A DNA stretch of 64,000 nt from Bacteroidota bacterium (GTDB lineage Bacteria > Bacteroidota > Bacteroidia > Chitinophagales > Chitinophagaceae), in contig JAPLEH010000055.1 in the NCBI GenBank assembly GCA_026391455.1, positions 124,001 through 188,000 on the forward strand, in the 5' to 3' direction. Both the position numbers and the translations under genes were made by a program. Shown here one piece after another: positions 8,237 through 17,984 of this stretch; the first letter of the stretch is position 1, and the number at the start of each line of letters is the position of its first letter. The notes beneath the pieces were generated by a model. It saw nothing but the letters and a program-made list of their open reading frames with translations, was not told where the DNA came from and did no database searches.

Positions 8237-9244
8237 CTATTGTTCTTCCCGTATCAACAGGGCATGTCCATCCGGATCTCTTACGATGAAGGAGATCATT
8301 CGTTTTTGTCCCTGCCATTCTTCGATCAATCCCTTTGATACAATCGTATAACCATCCTGTTTCAGTTTTTGATAGAGAGCATTAGCATCGTTCACCCTCA
8401 ATATGGTTTGCCAATGCCATATATCATCCGTCCGCGAGTCGGATGGATACAATTTACCCGGACCCGGTACGATATATTGTAAAAACTCAATTCTAGGACC
8501 GGCAGCTGCCCTGTACCCCGTGATATGCAGGGAGGCGCCCTCCACATTGTTCAGGTGTTCCTGCTCGTTGCCTTTGTTCCAACTATCGCCCTTTCGGTCT
8601 AGACCAAGCAATGTGGAATAAAACTGATGGCTTTTTTCAGTATTGCTTACACCAATCGCCGTATGGTCTATACCGAGAAAGATCTTTCCTTTTGGATGCT
8701 GCCATTTATCCTGCCCTTTACCCACGGGGAAAAAGATCAGTTCCAGGTTGTGCCGATCGGGGTCTTGAAAATAAAAGGCCTTTATACCGGCCGCTGCCGG
8801 AATGGTAGGGGGAAGAGTTTGTGGTTCGGTTGATACAAAAGTCACGCCCTTCGCTTTTACCTGCTCAAATGCTTTGTCCATATCACTCACCACAATTGCA
8901 ATATGCTGAAAGAACAGATCGTTGCTTTTTGCGTCTTCCGGAATGCTACGTCCTCCGGTAGTGAGATAATCGGTCAGTTCAATAAATTCATCTCCCAGTT
9001 GCAGTCGTGCCACCCGTATGTGAATACCGAATAGTCCCTGCAATTTTTCTGCCTTATCTCCTTTTATATACCATTCATCCACTTTTGTGAATCCAAGTAC
9101 GTCTGTATAAAATTGCAGTGAGCGATCCATTTCTTTTACCGTAATGTTTACCGCATCTGTTTTCAGTACCTGTGCATGTGCTGGAGGAATGATGAACAGC
9201 AAGGGTAATAATATGATTGAAACGTATTGATATATTTTTTTCAT
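8237..9244 (-). CDS. Exported VOC-superfamily protein with two glyoxalase-like domains
   Basis: 335 residues. A signal peptide (residues 1-24, ending AHA) precedes two vicinal-oxygen-chelate modules, at about residues 28-170 (DAVNITVKEMDRSLQFYTDV ... DRHNLELIFF) and 190-333 (GIDHTAIGVSNTEKSHQFYS ... DPDGHALLIREE). Each shows the His/Glu positions used for divalent-metal binding. Family members are dioxygenases, glyoxalases or resistance proteins; an exported double-domain form has no assigned substrate. Neighbours are an aquaporin 27 bp upstream and a barrel 36 bp downstream. Confidence 0.8.
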   Translation of the reverse strand: MKKIYQYVSIILLPLLFIIPPAHAQVLKTDAVNITVKEMDRSLQFYTDVLGFTKVDEWYIKGDKAEKLQGLFGIHIRVARLQLGDEFIELTDYLTTGGRSIPEDAKSNDLFFQHIAIVVSDMDKAFEQVKAKGVTFVSTEPQTLPPTIPAAAGIKAFYFQDPDRHNLELIFFPVGKGQDKWQHPKGKIFLGIDHTAIGVSNTEKSHQFYSTLLGLDRKGDSWNKGNEQEHLNNVEGASLHITGYRAAAGPRIEFLQYIVPGPGKLYPSDSRTDDIWHWQTILRVNDANALYQKLKQDGYTIVSKGLIEEWQGQKRMISFIVRDPDGHALLIREEQ

Positions 9245-9271
9245 AACATAAACTCTAATGGTTCCGAAATT

Positions 9272-10108
9272 TTATTTTTGTGGCGAATGTGCCTTATCCG
9301 CTAAGCCTTTCACTTTTTTTTGTTTTATTATCCGTTGATGAAATACCCACCCGGCCAGCAACATGCCGGTAAAGGGTGCGATCAGGTAGATCCAGAAAGA
9401 AGTCCATATACCTGATGCTACAGCACTGGCAAAAGAACGGGCCGGGTTCATACTAAATCCGGATACAGGTCCTGCCAGGATCACCCAACTGCAAACCAAC
9501 AGTGCTGAACATATGCGGGTATATTTTTTCCAGCTTATATGATTACCCATGAACAATACCATGCTCATGGTAATGAAGGCAATGAGCAACTCTGTTACAA
9601 AAGCCCAGCCAGTACCGGCTTTACCGGGAATGGTAACCACGGAAGAAACCGGTGCCGTTATTAGGATATCTCCCATGATCCATTGCATGCATAATACGGC
9701 GACAGTACCACCTGCCAATTGAAACAACATATAAAACATCGCATCATACCTGCACATTTTATTCAAGGATAAAAAGGTCAGGGTAACTGCAGGATTGATC
9801 TGTGACCCGCTGGGTGCAGTGAATGGAGAATAAAAAAGGCAAATAGCGGTAACGCCCATTGCCAATCCCATGCTAATATGCCGGCACATCATAGAGGGAA
9901 AGAACGAATACCATGCGCTTCCGGGCGAAAATAGCATGGCGCCAAAAAAACAAGCAGATACCAAAAAAAGTCCGAGCCCCAGCGCTTCCTGCAGGTAATG
10001 CAGATAATTCTTTTTCCAGGAAGTGATCAGTTGCTTCATCCCGGCACCTGCATATACGCGTATGGGCATTACTCTCATGCTGCAAAAAGAATGAATGGGT
10101 TTCAGCAT
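9272..10108 (-). CDS. MIP-family channel (aquaporin/glycerol facilitator type)
   Basis: About 278 residues from ATG 10108; GTG 10117 and ATG 10039 (MKQLITSWKKNYLHYLQEAL) are alternative starts, and the last gives a more typical family length. Six TM helices are visible and both NPA boxes are present (SGSQINPAVTL and SGFSMNPARS), so the pore signature is intact. It should conduct water, glycerol or small neutral solutes across the inner membrane. It is transcribed with the GMC oxidoreductase upstream (about 100 bp) and the VOC gene downstream. Confidence 0.85.
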   Translation of the reverse strand: MLKPIHSFCSMRVMPIRVYAGAGMKQLITSWKKNYLHYLQEALGLGLFLVSACFFGAMLFSPGSAWYSFFPSMMCRHISMGLAMGVTAICLFYSPFTAPSGSQINPAVTLTFLSLNKMCRYDAMFYMLFQLAGGTVAVLCMQWIMGDILITAPVSSVVTIPGKAGTGWAFVTELLIAFITMSMVLFMGNHISWKKYTRICSALLVCSWVILAGPVSGFSMNPARSFASAVASGIWTSFWIYLIAPFTGMLLAGWVFHQRIIKQKKVKGLADKAHSPQK

Positions 10109-10208
10109 TCCTGTCACACAAATGACATCCTGCTTTGGTTTGGGGTTTTATTAACAACAATTGGGATACATTTGGCCGTGTTCTGTTTCTGTAATGTCTC
10201 CGGCATTT

Positions 10209-11795
10209 TCAGGAAGCCATGGTCTGGTCTTTATTGCTGACCATTTTTTCGTTTGACAATACCGTTCGTATAAAATGCTCACCCACCCGCAATGCATTGG
10301 CCGCAATGGTTAACGCGGGGTTAAAGGCTCCGCAACTGGGAAAGAAACTGGCATCCACTACATATACATTATCCAGGTCATGGGTTTTACAATTCGAATC
10401 CAGTACAGACGCTGCAGGATCGTCACCAAATCGCATCGTACCATTCTGATGGCTCATACCGCTGATATCGAGATCATATCCCCCCCATTTTACATCACGG
10501 TAATCGGGGTCTGTTTCTCCCAGTCGTTCAAATATTTTCTTCAGTTGCTGTTTCAATTTTTCATAAGCCGTATAGTTCGTCTGCTTATAGTTTACCCGGA
10601 TGGAACCATCTTCCTTCAGGGTAACCCGGTTTTCTTCATCGGGAAGATCTTCGGCAGTTAACCAGAAATCGATGCTCATCCTTTTCAGTTCTTCATAGGA
10701 TTTATCCGGAAATAAAGTTTTGCCCATCCAGTTAATGGTGTCCGGATCGTTTCGGCCCATCAATTGTATTTCACCCAATGGGTATTCGCTATCGGGTGCT
10801 CCGTGATAGAAGTCAGCAAGACCTAAGCTTTTTTGGAATATGCTGTCGTTATTCTTTTTCGTAAATGCTACCAGGCAACCATTATGGTGCAACATCAGGT
10901 TGCGGCCCACGAGGCCGGAAGAGTTAGCCAACCCCTTCAGATGTTTGGAATTGGTGCTTCGCAAGAAAAGTGCTGCTGTGTTCACTGCACCACAGGCAAT
11001 AAAGAAATGATCAGCACTGAACAGCATACGTTCACCCCTGATCGTTACCACTACCTGTTCCACCCGATCGCCGTCTTCATTGGTCAATAATTTTTCCACG
11101 TACGCATTAGTGAGCAGTATGCAGTTTTTATTACGTAAAGCCGGACGAAGACAGCTAACCTGTGCGTCAGCTTTGCTGTCCGTGGGATCTGGGAATCCGT
11201 CAAAGTTTTCGAGTATCACGGGAGCTTCAGTGGATGAGAAATCCTGTGGAAGTTTAACGCCCATTGGCAGTGGGAATGGTTTTAATCCGATCGCTTTCAG
11301 TTGTTGTTCCAGTTCAAGTATCAGTGGTTCATAGCTGAGTGGCGGATGCGGATAAGGTGCATTGGCCCAGGGTTCTGAGGGGTCAATACCCCTTTCCCCA
11401 TGCACCTGGTATAATTGTTCTGCTTCTTCATAATACGGTTCGTAATCTTCATATTGGAGGGGCCATTCGGGCGATACACCTCCGTAATGCTTCACGGCCT
11501 TAAAATCTGTTTCGCGAAAACGAAACAATGCGGCACCGTACATTTTACTATTCCCACCCACCGCATAATGGATATAGGGTTTGAAGGGTTGATCATTCCC
11601 GTCATACCACATTTCAGATGGCCGGTATCTGCCCTTAGTCACCACTTCGTGTGGGTCCCAGTTTGCCTTTTCTTTGGGAATAAAATCCCCTCTTTCCAGT
11701 ATCAGTATTTTCTTACCCGTTTCTGCCAGCTTCCACGCAATGGTACTGCCACCACTTCCGGTACCAACAATGATAATATCATAATGATTGAGCAT
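10209..11795 (-). CDS. GMC-family FAD-dependent oxidoreductase
   Basis: 528 residues. The FAD-binding glycine motif GTGSGG is at residues 11-16, followed by the acidic LILERGD. The C-terminal GMC_oxred_C domain contains the active-site SHQNGTMRFG and FNPALTIAANALR, giving the catalytic His-Asn pair. The family oxidises alcohols and sugars (glucose, cellobiose, choline, cholesterol). No signal or Tat peptide is visible, so it is cytoplasmic unless carried by a partner. Being first in a run that continues into an aquaglyceroporin and exported redox proteins suggests polyol or sugar oxidation (inference). Confidence 0.9.
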   Translation of the reverse strand: MLNHYDIIIVGTGSGGSTIAWKLAETGKKILILERGDFIPKEKANWDPHEVVTKGRYRPSEMWYDGNDQPFKPYIHYAVGGNSKMYGAALFRFRETDFKAVKHYGGVSPEWPLQYEDYEPYYEEAEQLYQVHGERGIDPSEPWANAPYPHPPLSYEPLILELEQQLKAIGLKPFPLPMGVKLPQDFSSTEAPVILENFDGFPDPTDSKADAQVSCLRPALRNKNCILLTNAYVEKLLTNEDGDRVEQVVVTIRGERMLFSADHFFIACGAVNTAALFLRSTNSKHLKGLANSSGLVGRNLMLHHNGCLVAFTKKNNDSIFQKSLGLADFYHGAPDSEYPLGEIQLMGRNDPDTINWMGKTLFPDKSYEELKRMSIDFWLTAEDLPDEENRVTLKEDGSIRVNYKQTNYTAYEKLKQQLKKIFERLGETDPDYRDVKWGGYDLDISGMSHQNGTMRFGDDPAASVLDSNCKTHDLDNVYVVDASFFPSCGAFNPALTIAANALRVGEHFIRTVLSNEKMVSNKDQTMAS

Positions 11796-11949
11796 AGTAT
11801 AATTTTATTACACAAAGAAAAGCTGTAAGTGATGCTGCCATTGTCGGACAATTGACGGTTTGCTTTCATTCATGTTGAAATAATAAATGCCAAACGTCGC
11901 CGGAAAGACAATTCAGAATAACGAACTATCAGAATTTTGAAATAAAAAA

Positions 11950-12480
11950 ATGCGTACACTATTATTCCTTTTATTATCCCTGATTCAACTCACCCGTTCG
12001 TATGGGCAGTCGCCTGCACAAGATGATATACTTGCACGCTTTGAGCAGTTCCGTAATAAAATGCTGAACAAACCACTTCCTCATTTTGAACTAAAAGGCC
12101 TGGATAGTACGGTTTGGGAGAGTGCGCAACAAACAGGAAAAATAATCGTGATCAACTGCTGGTTTACAACCTGTAAGCCCTGCATCCAGGAAATGCCGGA
12201 ATTGAATGATCTGGTGGAAGCCAATAAGAACAAGTATGTTCTTTTTTTAGCCCCTGCACCCGAAGATGGCGCCCTCATTAGAAAATTTCTAACGAAATAT
12301 ACATTTCATTACATCATCCTTACCTCCGCGCTTGACTATTTTAACAACGCAGGGATTGAAAATTTTCCCACCCACCTGGTGGTAGACAAAACTGGTATCG
12401 TAAGAGAAGTCTTTATAGGATTTGCCATCAACATCAGGGAGAAATTACAGGTTGTCATTGATGAATGGCTGGACAAGTAA
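11950..12480 (+). CDS. Exported TlpA/ResA-like thioredoxin-fold protein
   Basis: 176 residues. A signal peptide ends at SYGQ (about residue 20). The thioredoxin fold begins at about residue 38 (LPHFELKGLDSTVWE) and the active site is WFTTCKPCIQEMPEL with the CKPC redox pair. Proteins of this class reduce disulfides outside the cytoplasm. Single gene, divergent from the GMC gene across 154 bp and convergent with the glycogen debranching gene. Confidence 0.85.
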   Translation: MRTLLFLLLSLIQLTRSYGQSPAQDDILARFEQFRNKMLNKPLPHFELKGLDSTVWESAQQTGKIIVINCWFTTCKPCIQEMPELNDLVEANKNKYVLFLAPAPEDGALIRKFLTKYTFHYIILTSALDYFNNAGIENFPTHLVVDKTGIVREVFIGFAINIREKLQVVIDEWLDK

Positions 12481-12511
12481 TAAAACGTCCTGAATTGCAC
12501 TTGGCCTGTAA

Positions 12512-14521
12512 TTAAACAGCCTCCATCTTTCTTCGCTTTGCCGGTGTTGCTGTTAATGCATAGTCTTTCATCACACGTAATATTTCTGCCACTCCCCAGG
12601 CCTGTGCCACACAACCACGGGGATGGTGGGGTGCATCGCCATCGAATATTTCGGACACAGTACCTACACAGGCCTCTTCCAGGTGGTAACGAATGTTCTT
12701 TATTATTTTATTGGCCTTTAGTTTTCCTTTTTCTCCATAGACTTTCATGATGGCATCCACATAAGGGCCAAGCAACCAGCTCCACACGGTGCCTTCATGA
12801 TAAGCAGCATCCCGGTGCCACTGGTCGCCCCCGTACTGCGGTACATAATGTGTGTCGCTCACCGGTAAGGTACGCAATCCGGCAGGTGTATATAATGTAT
12901 CTGTAATTAGTTTCACTACGGCTGCAGCTTTTTTACCTTCCAGCAAAGAGAACGGCAAACTGATTGCCAGCAATTGATTGGGGCGTATCTCATCCACCGG
13001 AACATTTTTTTCATCTATCACATCATAGAGGCATTTAGCCGTTTCATTCCAGAATAATTCAGCAAAGCCTGCTTTCACATTCGCTGCCTTTCGTTCCATT
13101 TCTGCAGCTTGCTTTTTTTGTTTATTCAATTGCAGAAAATGTACACAGATCATCAGCGCATTATACCAGAGTGCCTGAATCTCCACCGGCTTACCCATTC
13201 TCGGTGTAACCACCCAGTTTCCGATACGGGCATCCATCCAGGTAAGTTGCTGACCTTTTTCACCAGCATACAATAATCCATCCGTATCTGCATGAATATG
13301 GTACCGGGTTCCTTTCAGGTGCCATTCAATGATATCCAGTAATACCGGCAACATTTCTTTCAATACAAATTCCTTATCCCCGGTAGCCAGCAGGTATTTA
13401 TATACTGCGATAAAATACCATAGCGTGCCGTCCACATTATTATATTCCGGCGGCTCACCATTATCCTGAAAACGGTTAGGCAACATGCCTTCACTCACAC
13501 TCGCGGCAAAAGCCTTAATGATCTTTTTTGCGTCGGCAAATCGGCCCGTGCTTAAAGTAAGACCGGGCAAACTGATCATCGTATCTCTTCCCCAATCGGT
13601 AAACCAATGATAACCGGCGATCACCGTAGCACGATCCCCGTTGTTCTGTTGATCCGTATTGCGGCGAACGATGAACTGATCTGCTGCCAAAACCAATTGC
13701 CGGACCATATCATCTGCTGGCTGATCAGTCAATAGTCTTTCCCTCCTTCTCTTTTCCTCCTGAAGTAGTATACTGGCATTCTTAGCTTTCGGATCAGTTG
13801 TTGAAATAATGATACCTGCTGTTTCACCCTTCTGTAAAGTAATGGTGAACACCCCATGATTAAACAGATCTTCTGAATATTCGAGGCCACGGTATTGCTC
13901 TGCCGGGTATTGAAACTGATGAAACCACCTGGGCGAATGCCGGTACTCTGCCCATGGCATACTGATATATACATCCTGTATACCATCTGGCTTATTATGA
14001 AATATGCCGTTCGAAAATTCCGCATCCCAGTGCATTTGCGGACCAGCCTGCTGCAAGTTGTGATAGCCACGGCCTGCCATCAGTGGCATTAATTCCAACC
14101 TGAAAGGCCGGTCTGCCTCCAATACTTCATACCAAACCACAACCGTATTTTCTCCATGGATCATACCGATCGTCTTACGCAATTGTATATCATCCGCTTC
14201 GTATATCCATTCGGGGAATATATTTTTCTGAAACGACTTCAGGTAATGATGTCCCGCAGGATGAATGGTATTACCTGGATATAAGTTAACCCCCAATTCA
14301 TGTCGCTCCGTATCTGTAACGATCGTTTCATCCAACTTCGACAATAGTACCATCCGAGTGGCAGGAGGTATCGTTGCAGCGGTCAACAGGCCGTGATACC
14401 GACGGGTATGCGCACCAATAATCGTGGAACCGGACCAACCACCCAGTCCGTTTGTCTCCAGCCATTCATATTGCGTGGCGTCTGCAAAGTTTTGCAATAC
14501 AGCCCTGCTTTTTTGTATCAT
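12512..14521 (-). CDS. Glycogen debranching enzyme (amylo-alpha-1,6-glucosidase, GH133 type)
   Basis: 669 residues, the usual length for the bacterial/archaeal single-domain debranching enzyme. The N-terminal GDE_N signature is at residues about 18-45 (YEWLETNGLGGWSGSTIIGA, then HTRRYHGLL). The (alpha/alpha)6 catalytic domain carries FTDWGRDTMISLPGL, EYNNVDGTLWYF and HEGTVWSWLLGPY. It removes alpha-1,6 branch stubs from glycogen or limit dextrins in the cytoplasm. Last gene of a four-gene minus-strand cluster with GH63-like glucosidase, SDR and GH57 amylase, spaced 9-52 bp apart. Confidence 0.93.
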   Translation of the reverse strand: MIQKSRAVLQNFADATQYEWLETNGLGGWSGSTIIGAHTRRYHGLLTAATIPPATRMVLLSKLDETIVTDTERHELGVNLYPGNTIHPAGHHYLKSFQKNIFPEWIYEADDIQLRKTIGMIHGENTVVVWYEVLEADRPFRLELMPLMAGRGYHNLQQAGPQMHWDAEFSNGIFHNKPDGIQDVYISMPWAEYRHSPRWFHQFQYPAEQYRGLEYSEDLFNHGVFTITLQKGETAGIIISTTDPKAKNASILLQEEKRRRERLLTDQPADDMVRQLVLAADQFIVRRNTDQQNNGDRATVIAGYHWFTDWGRDTMISLPGLTLSTGRFADAKKIIKAFAASVSEGMLPNRFQDNGEPPEYNNVDGTLWYFIAVYKYLLATGDKEFVLKEMLPVLLDIIEWHLKGTRYHIHADTDGLLYAGEKGQQLTWMDARIGNWVVTPRMGKPVEIQALWYNALMICVHFLQLNKQKKQAAEMERKAANVKAGFAELFWNETAKCLYDVIDEKNVPVDEIRPNQLLAISLPFSLLEGKKAAAVVKLITDTLYTPAGLRTLPVSDTHYVPQYGGDQWHRDAAYHEGTVWSWLLGPYVDAIMKVYGEKGKLKANKIIKNIRYHLEEACVGTVSEIFDGDAPHHPRGCVAQAWGVAEILRVMKDYALTATPAKRRKMEAV

Positions 14522-14557
14522 AACTTAAATGTGTTTGTAATTAATCATTTACTATGA

Positions 14558-17116
14558 TCAGGATTTTTTATGGACACGATTGATCAGCTCGGCCACCACG
14601 CCTGTCCATCCCGTTTGATGGGAAGCTCCCACCCCACGACCTGTTTCGCCATGAAAATATTCATAGAAAAGGATAAGGTCTTTAAAATGCGGATCATTCT
14701 TGTATACATCATACCTGTCATTGACCGGGCGATGCCCATCAGCGCCGGTTTCAAAAATGCTGATGAGGCGTTGTGCAATTTGCAGGGACACATCTTCCAG
14801 GCAGATTTTGTTTCCGGAACCGGTTGGAAAATCCACCTTACAATTATCGTGATAATACATCCCGTATTGCTGAAGGGCCAATATGAGCAGATAATTCATC
14901 GGCATCCAGACCGGACCTCTCCAATTACTATTGCCACCAAACAAAGCAGATGTTCCTTCTCCGGGTTGGTAGTCCAGTCCGAATTCTTCCCCGTCAATAG
15001 TAACAGCATAACCCTGCTCATGCAATTTTGAAATAGACCGGATACCTCCCTTACTCAGAAACTCATTTTCATCCAGCAGGGCCTGTAATAATTTCTCAAG
15101 CCTTTTACGGGGCACGAGTGATAATAAGATATCCGTATGCTCTTCCCCGTCATGTGTATTTTGCAGATCCTCTATCACGAGGTATTGTTCATTCTTTGCA
15201 CGATATTGCTGAAACCAGCGAAGACGTTTATAAAAATCAGGAACGCAGGTCAACATCTCCTTTTTTAAAACAAATACCGCGAACATGGCTGATAACCCCA
15301 CCAATGAACGAACCTTTACCGGAATATATCTTCCATCGGGCATGGCCAGCACATCATAAAAAAATCCTTCTTCATCATCCCAGCTTCCCGTCCAGTTTTC
15401 GCCGATACGGTTCAGTGATTCTGCGATATAAATAAAATGTTCAAAAAATTTGGTGGCCACATCTTCATAGGCAGGATTGAACTGAGCGATCTCTAAGGCC
15501 ATTTCGAGCATATTCAGGCAATACAAAGCCATCCAGCTTGTACCATCGGCCTGTTCGAGTACACCACCTCCGGGCACCATATTGCTTCTGTCGAACACCC
15601 CAATATTATCCAGCCCGAGAAATCCTCCTTCAAAAACATTATTGCCTTTGCTGTCTTTACGGTTTACCCACCAGGTAAAATTGATGAGGAGTTTTTGAAA
15701 TACTCTTTCGAGAAATTGCACATCTCCTTTTCCTGTTTTTGCTTTATCGGTTTTGTAAACCTGCAAACAACTCCAGGCATGTACGGGAGGATTTACATCT
15801 CCGAAAGCCCATTCGTAAGCAGGCAGTTGCCCGTTTGGATGCATATACCATTCGCGGAGGAATAAAATAAGCTGGCTTTTGGCGAAATCCGGATCTGCGA
15901 TACTCAGGGGCACACAATGAAATGCAAGGTCCCAGGCTGCATACCAGGGGTATTCCCATTTATCCGGCATTGATATGATGTCCTCATTATTCAGCGAATG
16001 CCACTGATGATTCCTGCTGGACTTTCTTTCTTCGGGCGGAGCGGGTTGACCGGGGTCTCCTTTCAACCAGCGGGGAATATCAATATTGTAAAATTGTTTG
16101 CTCCATAGCATACCAGAAATGGCCTGACGCTGAATACTCAATGCTTCTTTATCGGTAGTGGCAGCAATATCCAGGTAAAATTCATCGGCCTCTTTTATGC
16201 GCTGATCAAAACTCGCCTCGAAGGTATTGTCGAATGGATTTGAATGGGTGTGTTTACTGAGGCGCAATTTTACCGTTACGCTTCCCAATGGCGAAACGGT
16301 GTATTCGTACATCGGGGCTAGTTTGGTCCCTTCCTTTTTTGTTTCCAGCCAGGCATAATCATTTGCCAGTACGGCGGTATGAAAAGCATCTTTTACATAG
16401 GGGGTGGCATTGGGTTGGCCGAATAGCCTTTCCGTATTTGTTTCATTCTCTGTCATCAGGGTGCGGGACGGTGTTTCGAAATAAAAATGATAATCTCCTT
16501 CCCAATAATGATCGGCCTTTGCATGACCGTATCCCTTCGGTTCATTTTTTAAACAGATCATTGGTTTTTGATTCATGAGGCCGAAACTCCACTGATTGCG
16601 AAGCCATAGGGTTGGCAGTAAAGCCAGATATGCCGGATTCGTACCCCGGTTGTGGATGGTAATACGGATCAGCAGGTCTTCCGGCCCCTCCTTGGCATAT
16701 TCAGTGATGATATCAAAATATTTATTGTCGTTGAACAAACCCGTGTCCAGTAATTCATATTCCTTTTCGAAACGGCTGCGGTTGCGGTTGGTATCAAGCA
16801 GATCCGCATACGGAAAGGCAGCCTGCGGGTATTTGTACAGGTGTTTCATATAGGAATGGGAAGGCGTATTATCGAGATAATAATATAATTCCTTCACATC
16901 TTCGCCATGATTGCCTTCATTGCCTGTTAGCCCAAAAAGCCGCTCCTTTTCGCCCCAGCGATATACTCTTGACCGTGCGTGATCATGCGGGAAATAATCC
17001 CATGCAGTGCCTTCCTTACTGTAATCCTCCCGTACGGTACCCCATTGCCGTTCGCTCAGATAAGGGCCCCATTTTTTCCATACAGCCTGTTTTGCACGTT
17101 GTTGTTCGATCGTCAT
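14558..17116 (-). CDS. GH63/MGH1-like glucosidase
   Basis: 852 residues, matching bacterial MGH1-type glucosidases of about 850-900 residues. The N-terminal block contains GTAWDYFPHDHARSRVYRWG, typical of this subfamily. The C-terminal (alpha/alpha)6 barrel contains YEWAFGDVNPPVHAW, GGFLGLDNIGVFDRS, and NSNWRGPVWMPMNYLL, where the catalytic acid and base regions lie. It should release glucose from alpha-linked oligosaccharides. No signal peptide. It sits 36 bp upstream of the debranching enzyme, so both are likely co-expressed for alpha-glucan breakdown. Confidence 0.9.
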   Translation of the reverse strand: MTIEQQRAKQAVWKKWGPYLSERQWGTVREDYSKEGTAWDYFPHDHARSRVYRWGEKERLFGLTGNEGNHGEDVKELYYYLDNTPSHSYMKHLYKYPQAAFPYADLLDTNRNRSRFEKEYELLDTGLFNDNKYFDIITEYAKEGPEDLLIRITIHNRGTNPAYLALLPTLWLRNQWSFGLMNQKPMICLKNEPKGYGHAKADHYWEGDYHFYFETPSRTLMTENETNTERLFGQPNATPYVKDAFHTAVLANDYAWLETKKEGTKLAPMYEYTVSPLGSVTVKLRLSKHTHSNPFDNTFEASFDQRIKEADEFYLDIAATTDKEALSIQRQAISGMLWSKQFYNIDIPRWLKGDPGQPAPPEERKSSRNHQWHSLNNEDIISMPDKWEYPWYAAWDLAFHCVPLSIADPDFAKSQLILFLREWYMHPNGQLPAYEWAFGDVNPPVHAWSCLQVYKTDKAKTGKGDVQFLERVFQKLLINFTWWVNRKDSKGNNVFEGGFLGLDNIGVFDRSNMVPGGGVLEQADGTSWMALYCLNMLEMALEIAQFNPAYEDVATKFFEHFIYIAESLNRIGENWTGSWDDEEGFFYDVLAMPDGRYIPVKVRSLVGLSAMFAVFVLKKEMLTCVPDFYKRLRWFQQYRAKNEQYLVIEDLQNTHDGEEHTDILLSLVPRKRLEKLLQALLDENEFLSKGGIRSISKLHEQGYAVTIDGEEFGLDYQPGEGTSALFGGNSNWRGPVWMPMNYLLILALQQYGMYYHDNCKVDFPTGSGNKICLEDVSLQIAQRLISIFETGADGHRPVNDRYDVYKNDPHFKDLILFYEYFHGETGRGVGASHQTGWTGVVAELINRVHKKS

Positions 17117-17168
17117 ACATGATTTGTTTGCAATTCCGTATAAATGATTTTATCTGCTTCGTGTATAC

Positions 17169-17975
17169 TTACCCGTTATCTTCAAAACCGGGATAGAGGG
17201 TCATTCCGCCATCTACAAAAAGGGTGGTACCATTCACATAGTCGCTGTCATCACTTGCCAGCCAAACGGCTGCTTTTCCAATATCATCCACTTGTCCCAC
17301 TCTTTTTTGTGGTATCAGTTTTAATAATTCCTGCAGGTGTGCCTGTGTGTCCCATGCATCGTGATTGATCGGAGTGGCAATAGCCCCGGGAGCAATACTG
17401 TTGATGCGGATTTTCTTCGGGGCAAATTCCTGGGCGATGGTTTTCATCATCAGCATCACTCCTCCTTTACTGGCCGCATAGTTGGCATGTCCGGCCCAGG
17501 GAATCACTTCATGCACACTGCTCATGCAAATGATCTTACCGATACTTTTGGATTTGCCGGTATCACCTCTCCGTAAAAACTCCTTTACGGCTTCGCGGGC
17601 ACAGAGAAACTGACCGGTAAGATTCACACCCAGTACAAAATTCCACTGTTCGAGCGTCATTTCGGTAAAAGGAGCGTCTTTTTGTAAACCTGCATTGTTG
17701 ACCAGTATATCCACTGTTCCAAACTGACCAATGACAGTTTCAAACATTTCCAGCACTTCCTCTTCCCGGCTTACATCACATTTGTGTGATATGGCCATCC
17801 CACCGTTTTGTATGATATCGTTCACCACAGCGTCTGCCATGGCTTTTCCACCCGGCACCGGGTAATTTACAATGACTGTCGCTCCGGCTTTGGCCAGTTC
17901 CCTGGCGCAACCCGCTCCGATCCCGCTGCTGGCACCGGTTACAATTGCAATTTGTCCTTTTAATTTTTGTTCCAT
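17169..17975 (-). CDS. SDR family oxidoreductase, glucose 1-dehydrogenase-like
   Basis: 268 residues. Classical SDR motifs are complete: TGASSGIGAG (about residues 14-23), NNAG, catalytic Ser in ICMSSVHE, and YAASKGG with Tyr/Lys. The run IPWAGHANYAASKGG and the ending of the form GTTLFVDGGMTLYPGF match glucose 1-dehydrogenase-type SDRs. Oxidation of beta-D-glucose to gluconolactone would fit the glucose-releasing hydrolases on both sides; the substrate remains inference. Spacing of 9 bp to the GH57 gene and 52 bp to the GH63-like gene supports an operon. Confidence 0.87.
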   Translation of the reverse strand: MEQKLKGQIAIVTGASSGIGAGCARELAKAGATVIVNYPVPGGKAMADAVVNDIIQNGGMAISHKCDVSREEEVLEMFETVIGQFGTVDILVNNAGLQKDAPFTEMTLEQWNFVLGVNLTGQFLCAREAVKEFLRRGDTGKSKSIGKIICMSSVHEVIPWAGHANYAASKGGVMLMMKTIAQEFAPKKIRINSIAPGAIATPINHDAWDTQAHLQELLKLIPQKRVGQVDDIGKAAVWLASDDSDYVNGTTLFVDGGMTLYPGFEDNG

Positions 17976-17984
17976 TGTTTTTAT

